In this document: one piece after another, positions 51,032 through 58,651 of the stretch | Numbering within the stretch: the stretch's first letter is position 1 | Layout of the letters: every line of letters starts with the position of its first letter | Source: Desulfofustis glycolicus DSM 9705 | Lineage (GTDB): Bacteria > Desulfobacterota > Desulfobulbia > Desulfobulbales > Desulfocapsaceae | Assembly: GCF_900130015.1 (NCBI RefSeq) | Contig: NZ_FQXS01000007.1 | Coordinates: 62,001 to 126,000 of the forward strand | Direction of reading: 5' to 3' | Length of the DNA: 64,000 nucleotides | Translations under genes and position numbers: made by a program | The notes under the pieces: model-generated | What the model saw: only the letters and a program-made list of their open reading frames with translations | The model's database searches: none | What the model was told of the DNA's origin: nothing

Positions 51032-52738
51032 ATGAATAATGCACAGATTCTAGCCAAAAGTTTCGTTGATTTGGGGGTCAAGCGGATATTCGGTTTTTCC
51101 GGTGCGACCATCTTACCGGTCTTTCATGCCATCGAAGAGTATGGCATTGACATCATCGTCGATGCCAACGAACAGTCCTGCGCTTTTGCCGCCGGTGGTT
51201 ATTCGCGGTCAAGCAGCGAGGTCGGAGTGGCGGTCGTCACCTCAGGTCCGGCCATCACCAATACCCTGACCGCTGTGGCCGATGCCAACGCCGATTCGAT
51301 CCCGCTGCTCGTCTTTGCCGGCCAGGTGGCCCGCACGAAAATGGGGACCGATGAGTTCCAGCATATCAACGTCGAGCGCATTTTTGCCGGAGCGGCAAAG
51401 AAAGTCATTGTCGTCAATGAACTGCAGAGTGTCGAGGAAGTGGTCAAGGACGCCTATTTCCTGGCCAAATCGGGGAAGCCGGGGCCGGTAGTCATCGATT
51501 TTCCGTTTGACATCCAGAAGACGGAAGGGGTCTATCGCGCCATCGAGCCGGAGCGCTTCCGTTATAAATACGACGAAGAGCGGCACCTCGGCGAGAACCA
51601 GTGTCGGCAGTTTTTCGAACTGCTGCAACAGGCCAAACGACCGCTGCTCTACATCGGCGGCGGTCTCAACTCGGCCGCGGGAAGCGCCCGTATCAGGGCC
51701 TTTAATCGTCGCTACCGTGTCCCGTCGATCTGGAGTCTGATGGGCAAAGGTGTGCTTGACGAGACCGGTGATTGGGCCCTGGGCATGCTCGGCATGTTCG
51801 GCGTGCCGGCCGCCAACATGGCGATCCAGGAGACCGACCTCTTCGTTGCCTTCGGTATTCGCTGGGACGACCGGGTGTCGCAGAAAGTCGGCGAGACCGG
51901 GTTGGCGGCCGATATCGCCTATTTTGACATTAATCCGGAAAAGGTCCAGGAGGTCAGATTTTCGCGAAATCCCAAATTCTCGTTTATCGGCAAGGCCGAG
52001 ACGGCTCTCGACGATTTGCTTCGTTATGCCGAGTCGCATGATATCCGCCTCGATATCGGGCCGTGGCAGGACTACACCAGCAAGCTCAAACAGACCTATC
52101 GCCTGGATTACAACCGTCAGGCCGAGGCTATTCAGCAGGCCGAGGTAATGGAGGCATTGTCCAGCCTGATCACCGAAAATACCATTGTCACCACCGGTGT
52201 CGGTAATCACCAGATGCTGGCCGCCCAATACCTGACCACGCTGACCCCGAAGGCCTTTCTGACCTCGGGCGGCTACGGCACGATGGGCTTCGGATTGCCG
52301 ACGGCGATCGGTGCCCAATATGCCAACCCCGGGGCCATTGTCATTGCCATCGATGGTGATGGCAGCCTGTTGATGAACCTTGGTGAACTATTTACCATCG
52401 GCAAATACGGCCTGCCGGTCAAGGTTCTGATGCTCAATAATCACGGGGACTGCATGGTCAGGAATATTCAGGATCTGGCGTACGGCGGCAGCTATGTCGG
52501 GACGAAAAAGATCACGCCGGTCAGTTTCGCAAATGTGGCCCGGGACATGGGGTTCTCGTTTACTCGACGGATCGAGAAGCGCGACGATCTGGCTGCGGGG
52601 CTGGCGGATATGATTGCAAACACCGGATCCTGTTTTCTCGAAGTTGTCTGTGATGTTGACGAGATGCTCTATCCCCGGATACCGGCCGGACTCGGATACA
52701 AGGATATGATTCTCGGCCCGCATATGCAGCAGTCCTGA
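51032..52738 (+). CDS. acetolactate-synthase-like ThDP-dependent enzyme
   Basis: A 568-residue three-domain ThDP enzyme. The catalytic Glu is in VDANEQSCAFAAGGY near residue 50. The central domain carries LLYIGGGLNSAAGSAR. The ThDP-Mg motif is IDGDGSLLMN with LNNHGDCM near residue 470. It differs from standard IlvB: TSGPAITN replaces TSGPGATN, and the usual M-V-x-Q-W region after the NN is MVRNIQDLAYGG. This may mean a different acceptor or donor. GAGGAGAGG precedes the ATG at 51032. With ilvN and an aminotransferase upstream it forms an operon. Confidence 0.82.
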   Translation: MNNAQILAKSFVDLGVKRIFGFSGATILPVFHAIEEYGIDIIVDANEQSCAFAAGGYSRSSSEVGVAVVTSGPAITNTLTAVADANADSIPLLVFAGQVARTKMGTDEFQHINVERIFAGAAKKVIVVNELQSVEEVVKDAYFLAKSGKPGPVVIDFPFDIQKTEGVYRAIEPERFRYKYDEERHLGENQCRQFFELLQQAKRPLLYIGGGLNSAAGSARIRAFNRRYRVPSIWSLMGKGVLDETGDWALGMLGMFGVPAANMAIQETDLFVAFGIRWDDRVSQKVGETGLAADIAYFDINPEKVQEVRFSRNPKFSFIGKAETALDDLLRYAESHDIRLDIGPWQDYTSKLKQTYRLDYNRQAEAIQQAEVMEALSSLITENTIVTTGVGNHQMLAAQYLTTLTPKAFLTSGGYGTMGFGLPTAIGAQYANPGAIVIAIDGDGSLLMNLGELFTIGKYGLPVKVLMLNNHGDCMVRNIQDLAYGGSYVGTKKITPVSFANVARDMGFSFTRRIEKRDDLAAGLADMIANTGSCFLEVVCDVDEMLYPRIPAGLGYKDMILGPHMQQS

Positions 52739-52775
52739 GCCGTTTGGCTTCTTTTGGGTCAGTGGTGACGGAGCC

Positions 52776-53504
52776 ATGAGCGTATTCAAGAACCTGAGCA
52801 GACGAGTGCGCCAACCGTTTCATGCGCGCTACGCATTTCGGCGTCTGCAGGAATATCATGCGGCGCCGCGGTCGCTTGCCGAGGTGGTTGATTGGGCCAT
52901 GCATTTCGGCGGGGGCGGCTGGATGCGGGTCAAGACCTTGCAGCTTCCGTCGGAGATCACCAGGCTGGCAGAAGCGGTGGCCGCCATCAAGCCGCGGATC
53001 ATCCTCGAGATCGGTACCGCCAGCGGCGGTACGGCGTTGATCTGGGCCGCGCTGGCCAGTGAACGGGTGATCAGCTGCGATCTGATCGACATGAGCCGGC
53101 AACGGCCGTTGTTTAGCCGCTTCCCGCCGCCCGGTTCTTCGTGCCGGGTGATCCTTCTGAGCGGCAATTCCCATGATCCGTCGTTCAGGGAGCGGGTGGC
53201 CGGTGAACTGGCCGGGTACCAGGTGGATTTTCTCTTCATCGACGGCGATCATACCGAAGCAGGGGTTACCGCCGATTATGAGGACTATCGAGGTTTTGTT
53301 CGTCCCGGCGGCTTGATCGCCTTCCACGATATCCTGGAAAACCAGCCTTTGCCGACCAACCAGGTGTATCATCTCTGGAAACGCCTCAAACAGCGGGCTC
53401 CGACCGAGGAGTTCGTTACCGAAGGCAACCAGAGTGGTTTCGGCATCGGTCTGCTGCACGTACCGGAGCAAGGCGCTCCAACCGTTGCCGGAGTGCCGGA
53501 GTGA
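52776..53504 (+). CDS. class I SAM methyltransferase (CmcI/Methyltransf_24-like)
   Basis: A 242-residue protein. Motif I is ILEIGTASGGTALIWA near residue 75; the acidic DFLFIDGDHTEAGV near residue 150 and GGLIAFHDI near 182 match cephalosporin hydroxylase or O-methyltransferase-like proteins that act on sugars or small molecules. The N-terminal 50 residues are basic and uncharacterised. It starts 38 bases after the ThDP gene and may be cotranscribed. Substrate unknown. Confidence 0.8.
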   Translation: MSVFKNLSRRVRQPFHARYAFRRLQEYHAAPRSLAEVVDWAMHFGGGGWMRVKTLQLPSEITRLAEAVAAIKPRIILEIGTASGGTALIWAALASERVISCDLIDMSRQRPLFSRFPPPGSSCRVILLSGNSHDPSFRERVAGELAGYQVDFLFIDGDHTEAGVTADYEDYRGFVRPGGLIAFHDILENQPLPTNQVYHLWKRLKQRAPTEEFVTEGNQSGFGIGLLHVPEQGAPTVAGVPE

Positions 53505-53521
53505 TGGCGCCGGTGCCGAGG

Positions 53522-54151
53522 TCACAGTGGAAAGGTAAAGCCAAACAGCGCCGTGACCTCGGAGTCCCTTTTGGTTATCGAGACATCAAAGTATTCGAGT
53601 GCCGCCCAGATCGGGTCCACCAGGACATAGGACAGATCATTTTCGACGGCGTATCGTTTCATCTGGTAACGGATTTCGCCGATCATCCAACCGACCCCGG
53701 TGGTGACGAAAATGTCTTTTGCCGACGGGTGTTCCGTCCATGATTCCACCGCGTATTCCCAGGTTATCGAAGCCGCCAGACTGAAGCCGATGCTGCCGGG
53801 TATGCCGAAGTCGCCTTCGCGGGCGCGCAGGTAGGTCTCCGAGCCCATCAGCGGATGGAGGATGTGATTGACGAAATCGCTATCGTCATCTTCCCGAGGT
53901 GACGGGTCTTTGACGGTTCGCTCAAAATTGTCGTAACTGATCGAGTGGTGGTTGAGATCCAGGATATTGATCGCAGCGAATTCAACCGCCATCAGCAGAG
54001 CAGTGTACGTAACCGGAGTGGCGACATCGAGTGCTGCAGCCCGGTCCGGTTGCAGGAAGAGAAAAGGTGGCAGACACAGTGCGATTCGTGCCGTTTGCCG
54101 CCATGAGCGCAGTTGGTGATTAAGCCGTTTTGACGGGATGCCAGCCATCAT
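53522..54151 (-). CDS. DUF3943-like outer-membrane-associated protein
   Basis: A 209-residue exported protein. The N-terminus has basic residues and a hydrophobic core (ALCLPPFLFLQP) as a signal. FVNHILHPLMGSETYLRARE near residue 100 and the following FSLAASITWEYAVESW resemble the DUF3943 family, which is thought to be outer-membrane associated. The C-terminus (EVTALFGFTFPL) ends in aromatic residues, as is usual for outer-membrane beta proteins. It lies directly downstream of the flavoenzyme gene on the same strand, with 8 bases between. Confidence 0.6.
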   Translation of the reverse strand: MMAGIPSKRLNHQLRSWRQTARIALCLPPFLFLQPDRAAALDVATPVTYTALLMAVEFAAINILDLNHHSISYDNFERTVKDPSPREDDDSDFVNHILHPLMGSETYLRAREGDFGIPGSIGFSLAASITWEYAVESWTEHPSAKDIFVTTGVGWMIGEIRYQMKRYAVENDLSYVLVDPIWAALEYFDVSITKRDSEVTALFGFTFPL

Positions 54152-54159
54152 CGCCGCAG

Positions 54160-55509
54160 TCAGCTTTTTTTCAGGGCCAGCCGGGCGGCGATGACAAACG
54201 GCTCCCAGACTCCGGAGAAGGGCGGGGCATAGCCGAGATCGAGATAGAGCAGATCGTCCAGTGTAAAACCGGCGTGCAATGCGACTGCCAGCGGATCGAT
54301 TCGTTTGCCGGCACCGGCGCCGCCGACGATCTGGGCTCCGAGCAGCCGTCCGGGACCCTGTTCCGCCAGCACCTTGACGGTCATCGGCGCGGAGCCGGGA
54401 TAGTAGCGGGGCAGGGTGTGGGCCTCGACGAGTCCGGTGACGAACGGGATATTCAACTCCTTGATCTCCCGTTCGCTCAGCCCGGTCCTGGCGATTTCGG
54501 TATCCATGAACTTGGTGATTGCCGTGCCCACCACTCCGGGAAAACGGGCCTCGCCGCCGGCCAGGTTAATGCCGGCGACACGCCCCTGTTTGTTGGCGAT
54601 CGTGCCGAGGGCAAAGAATACCGGGCGGCGGCCGACCAGGTGGAATGATTCGGCGCAGTCCCCGGCGGCCCAGATAGTCGGCACCTTGGTCTGCTGACGG
54701 TCGTTGATGGCAATGGCGCCGCCGGCGCCGAGAGGGATACCGGCTTTCCCGGCCAGAGCGCTGTTCGGTCTCACCCCGAGGCCGAGCAGAAAGATGTCGG
54801 CGGCTAGAGTGGCCTGGTCGGTGATAACCCGCACAGCCCTGCCGTTAATCGTTTCGAATCCGACAACCGTTTGGCCAAGGTGCACGTTCACCCCGTGCCG
54901 CTCAAGGGCCGAGCCTACCAGGTTGGCAGGTTCTGCATCCAGAGAAGACATAACCTGGTCGCCGCGCTGGATCAGGTGTACCTGCAGGCCGCGCATGATT
55001 AGCGCTTCGGCCATTTCGATGCCGATATAACCGCCGCCGACGATTACCGCCGAGCGGGGTTTTTCTCGCTGCAACGCCTGTTTCAGAGCGATACCGCCGG
55101 CCAGCGAATTGACATCGTGGATATTGACCGCGTCGCTGCCGGGAAGGTGCGGCCGTATCGGCGTGCTGCCGGTGGCGATCAGAAGGTGGTCGAAGTGGTG
55201 TCGCCGGGTGGTGCCGTGATCGAGATCCGCCACGAGTACCGTCTTGTTGGCAGTGTCGATCTCGATGGCTTCGTGGCGGGTGTGGACCTCGATGTCCATC
55301 TTCTCTCTGAACGTTTCGGGCGTGCGGGCGATGAGCCTGTGCTCGGAGTCGACCAGACCGGCGACGTAGTAGGGGATGCCTCAAAGGGCATAGGACGTAT
55401 AGGGGCCTTTCTCGAAGACGGAGATCCGTGTGGCCGGTGCCCGTCTCCTGAGCTGGGACGCGGCGCTCATGCCGGCCGCGTCGCCGCCGATAATCAGTAC
55501 GTGTACCAT
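54160..55509 (-). CDS. CoA-disulfide reductase/NADH oxidase-like flavoprotein with predicted selenocysteine at the active site
   Basis: A 449-residue pyridine-nucleotide-disulfide oxidoreductase, read through an in-frame TGA at 55381-55383. The N-terminus (MVHVLIIGGDAAGMSAASQL) binds FAD. TSYAL is followed by TGA at residue 43 and then GIPYYVAGLVDSEH, exactly where CoA-disulfide reductases carry their redox Cys43 (SxxNCGxPYY). The NAD site AVIVGGGYIGIEMAEAL is at about 154-170, and the C-terminal dimerisation domain is intact. A SECIS-like hairpin lies just after the TGA. Conventional calling would make a 42-residue peptide plus a truncated protein from 55299. A premature stop is the alternative, less likely because the frame is open and conserved on both sides. 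Confidence 0.85.
55348..55383 (-). promoter_or_regulatory. UGA codon and SECIS-like hairpin
   Basis: Downstream of TGA (55383-55381), after 15 bases, GUCG and CC pair with GG and CGAC (55365-55348) with one bulged U. This leaves the loop GGUCU, the same GGU-CU as in the apical loop of the E. coli fdhF SECIS. UGA to GGU is 21 bases, against 18 in fdhF. The bulged U lies on the 3' arm instead of the 5' arm. SelB binding is inferred. Confidence 0.6.
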
Positions 55510-55713
55510 GTGATAACCAGTTGTCGAAATGCTTGATCTCGCCCGCGCTCGAGGTGAACGCAGCTCGTCTTTTCCCATATTTTCGACGCCTCGTCAATCA
55601 CCGCGACCCGTCGGGCAGGCCGGCACCTTTGTTTTTGCCTCTGTTTGGTGGAGCGGGTAGAATGAGTCTGGCCGGTGAATGTTCATTCAGGCCTGGTGCC
55701 GGGGAGAATCTTT

Positions 55714-57651
55714 ATGGTGGCAGCAGACAAAGTGTCCGATTATCGCGCCGATCCGGAGATAGTCGTCGCGTATTTCCGCAAGACCGTGCCGTTCGACCAA
55801 CTTGACGAAGGGGTGCTCAGGTCACTCGCCCGTCACTGCAAGCTCGATTTCTATCCGAAAGGTACACGTATCCTGATCGCCGGGGAATCGGAAGTGAATT
55901 TTCTCTACCTGATCCAGAGCGGCGCGGTCAGTAAGTATATCGTTGATGCGCAGGGCACCGATTCGCTACAGGATCTGCGCGGCGAAGGGCAGTTCTTCGG
56001 GGCACTCGGTATTATTCAGCGCTCCCGGGCGAACGTCGATGTGAAAACCGTCGAAGACACCTTCTGCATCCTGCTGCCCAAACGGTACTTTCTCGAGTTG
56101 CTCGACACTCAGCCGCACTTTGCAGGTTACTATCTCAAGGATTTCTCCGACCAGCTGGCGCACACCGCTTATAGCGAGTTGCGTCGCGACAAATTGAAGC
56201 GGCGATCTTTCGAGGATTTACTGCTCTTTAGCAATACGGTGGGCGATATCGTTCAGAGGCAGGCGGTTACCGTCGATGCACGAGTTACCATCCAGGCTGC
56301 CGCCGCATTGATGTCCGAGCAGCGGATCGGTTCGCTGCTCGTTCACGAATCGGGGCGTCCCGGACAGATTGTCGGAATCATTACCGACCGGGATCTACGT
56401 GTCAAGGTGGTGGCGGCGGGTCGTGCCTTAAACCGACCGGTTGCCGAGATTATGTCGAGTCCGGTACAGACGGTACTTTCCCAAGCGTTGTGTTTCGACG
56501 TGCTGCTGCTGATGCTCAGCCGCGGTATTCGCCACCTGGCTGTTGAGCAGGGCGATCGCATTGTTGCTGTCGTCACCTCCAGCGACATCATGTCGCTGCA
56601 GGGCAATTCCCCCTACCATCTGTTCAAGGAGATTATCAGTCAGGATCAAATCAGCGGTTTATACCCTCTGGCCCAGAAGATTCCCGACGTGGTCCGAGGC
56701 CTGCTCAAGGAGGGCGGCAAGGCAAGCCATATCACCAGGATGATCGCCATCATCAATGACCATGTCTTGTCTCGATTGCTGACACTGCTCGAGACGGAAC
56801 TCGGTTCGCCGCCGGTTGCTTATTGCTGGTTGTTGCTCGGTAGTGAAGGACGACGCGAACAGACCTTCAAGACAGACCAGGACAATGCCCTGGTCTACGC
56901 CGATCCGCAAAACGATGCCCAGCGACTCCAGGCAAAGCATTATTTCACCGAGCTGGCCGAGCGGGCTGCCTATCATCTGGCCAATTGCGGTTATCCGCCC
57001 TGCCCGGGAGAAGTCATGGCGGCCAGTCCTCGGTGGCGCCAGCCATATTCGGTCTGGCGCGACTATTTTACCTCGTGGGTGTGTCGCTCTGATCCACAGG
57101 AAGTGCTCAATTCCACCATTTTCTTTGATTTCAGAGCCGGTTTCGGAGAAAATCGATTGGCCGATGAACTGCGCAACGAGCTGGTGACGCTGATCAGACG
57201 GCAGGATAGTTTTCTCTTCCACCTGGCTCGACAGGTACTGGCCGTTCGTACCCCGCTTTCCTTTTTTCGCAATTTCGTCGTCGAAAAAAACGGTGAATAT
57301 AGACACCGACTCGATATCAAACGAACGGGTATTGCTCTGTATGTCGACGTCGCCCGAATCCTGGCTCTCAGATACGGCGTCAGAGAAACCAATACGCTGG
57401 CGCGGTTAAAAGTGCTGGCCGACGAAGGTCATCTCGATCGACAGCTGGCCGGAGCTGCGGCGGACAGTTACGAACTGCTTATGCAGCTGCGGTTGTTGCA
57501 TCAACTCGGGCAGTTGGAAGAGAAAGGGCTGCCGGACAATCATATCGATCCGGCTGACCTGACCGACTTGGAGCGGCGGATGCTCAAAGAGAGTTTTCGG
57601 ATTTTTGAGCGACTGCAAACGGTTTTGGAAACCATCTATCCGGCCCCCTGA
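55714..57651 (+). CDS. cyclic-nucleotide-binding, CBS and DUF294 nucleotidyltransferase-like protein
   Basis: A 645-residue cytoplasmic protein. A cNMP-binding domain (about 40-145, GTRILIAGESEVNFLYLI and onward) leads to a CBS pair (about 175-300, with GIITDRDLRVKVV and AVVTSSDIMSL), then a DUF294 nucleotidyltransferase-like domain (LLGSEGRREQTFKTDQDNAL near 380, the GS-x-x-R and DxD-like residues) and its C-terminal helical domain. GGGGAGA precedes the ATG at 55714. It is followed by a DnaQ-like exonuclease, a pair found in many proteobacteria, sometimes near actP/acs. A direct function is unknown. Confidence 0.87.
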   Translation: MVAADKVSDYRADPEIVVAYFRKTVPFDQLDEGVLRSLARHCKLDFYPKGTRILIAGESEVNFLYLIQSGAVSKYIVDAQGTDSLQDLRGEGQFFGALGIIQRSRANVDVKTVEDTFCILLPKRYFLELLDTQPHFAGYYLKDFSDQLAHTAYSELRRDKLKRRSFEDLLLFSNTVGDIVQRQAVTVDARVTIQAAAALMSEQRIGSLLVHESGRPGQIVGIITDRDLRVKVVAAGRALNRPVAEIMSSPVQTVLSQALCFDVLLLMLSRGIRHLAVEQGDRIVAVVTSSDIMSLQGNSPYHLFKEIISQDQISGLYPLAQKIPDVVRGLLKEGGKASHITRMIAIINDHVLSRLLTLLETELGSPPVAYCWLLLGSEGRREQTFKTDQDNALVYADPQNDAQRLQAKHYFTELAERAAYHLANCGYPPCPGEVMAASPRWRQPYSVWRDYFTSWVCRSDPQEVLNSTIFFDFRAGFGENRLADELRNELVTLIRRQDSFLFHLARQVLAVRTPLSFFRNFVVEKNGEYRHRLDIKRTGIALYVDVARILALRYGVRETNTLARLKVLADEGHLDRQLAGAAADSYELLMQLRLLHQLGQLEEKGLPDNHIDPADLTDLERRMLKESFRIFERLQTVLETIYPAP

Positions 57652-57680
57652 CTGCGCCCGGCGGGTCGAGGTATCGTCAG

Positions 57681-58376
57681 ATGTACTGGCTCAACCCACG
57701 TAACTGGTTTCGTCGAGCACACCCGCTGATCGTTGAAAACCGTCGATATTTCAGCAGTTTTTCCCGGTACATACGACTCGCAGACTGCTCGTTCGTGGCG
57801 TTTGATACCGAGCTGACCGGACTTGATCGCCGCAAAGACGAGATAATCTCCATCGGAGCGGTGCGGATCACCAATCTGCAGATCGATCTCGGTGACACCT
57901 TTTATCAGGTGGTCCGCCCGAAGGCTTTGGCGCGTACCGGTTCGACGGTTATCCACCGGTTGGCGCCGGGTGAGTTGTCGATGGCCCCGGCCTTTGAAGC
58001 CGTTTTGCCCGATTTCTTGCGTTTCATCGGCACCTCTCTCATTGTCGGACATCATATCGACCTTGATATGCATTTCCTCAACCGGGCCACCTGGGACCAC
58101 CTGGGCGGCGTTCTCGCCAACCCCGGTATTGATACGATGCGACTTGCCCAGGGGTACAGTCGGTGGCACCAAAGCTATCTGTTTCAGCAAAGTACCATGG
58201 AGAGCTATCGACTTGCAGATTTGAGCAGACGTTTCGGCCTGCCGAGTTACAGCTCGCACAATGCCTTCGAGGATGCGGTGCAGTCTGCTTGCCTGTTCTT
58301 GCTGCTGATCAAAAAACTCCGCGCCGGCGGTATCGAAGATCTTAATGATCTTTATAAGATCGGCTATTCTCGTTGA
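57681..58376 (+). CDS. DEDDh 3'-5' exonuclease (DnaQ-like)
   Basis: A 231-residue exonuclease. Motif ExoI is VAFDTELTGLD near residue 36 (Asp and Glu), ExoII is LIVGHHIDLDMHF near residue 120, and ExoIII is SHNAFEDAVQSA near residue 192 with the His and Asp of the DEDDh class. The protein would remove nucleotides from DNA or RNA 3' ends. It begins 29 bases after the CBS-DUF294 gene and is part of that operon. It is not the replicative epsilon subunit by context. Confidence 0.88.
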   Translation: MYWLNPRNWFRRAHPLIVENRRYFSSFSRYIRLADCSFVAFDTELTGLDRRKDEIISIGAVRITNLQIDLGDTFYQVVRPKALARTGSTVIHRLAPGELSMAPAFEAVLPDFLRFIGTSLIVGHHIDLDMHFLNRATWDHLGGVLANPGIDTMRLAQGYSRWHQSYLFQQSTMESYRLADLSRRFGLPSYSSHNAFEDAVQSACLFLLLIKKLRAGGIEDLNDLYKIGYSR

Positions 58377-58651
58377 TCTGTCCTAACAGCTAGCTCCCCG
58401 GGCTGGCCGGTCCTGCCGGAGGCTGCATCGCGAAGGCCCGGCGGGCTGGAGAATCAGGCCCGTAGGGCTGCGGACAGGACGTCCGCAGCCGGCGGCCAGG
58501 CCATGGATGGCCTGTCTGCCGGCCTCGGAAGCCAGTCGATCAGGCCGCAGCGCAGCAGTCGGAGGCAGGACCGGTCAGCCTTTCCGACCATAAGCCGATT
58601 ATCATGTTCCGTCGTGATTCTCTATCTCATCAGGGGAGTAGAGGGAAGGGG
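58377..58651. other. 275-base intergenic region with hairpin repeat
   Basis: This lies between the convergent exonuclease and sigma-54 activator genes. Most of it is GC-rich and palindromic, including the repeat at 58407-58496 and an adjacent GGCCAGGCCATGGATGGCC stretch. No gene is supported. It could serve as a bidirectional transcription stop. Confidence 0.45.
58407..58496 (+). repeat. GC-rich hairpin repeat, copy 2
   Basis: Partner of 16262-16354. GGAGAATCAGGC is identical in both. The 3' part folds as GGCTGCGGAC (58466-58475) pairing with GTCCGCAGCC (58481-58490), a perfect 10-bp stem with a 5-base loop, a better hairpin than in copy 1. No coding potential. Confidence 0.5.

Noticed and set aside
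54160-55299. A stand-alone oxidoreductase starting at MDIEVHTRHEA
   Set aside because: It would lack the FAD-binding N-terminus, which is encoded in the same frame just upstream across a single TGA. Treated as part of the selenoprotein candidate.
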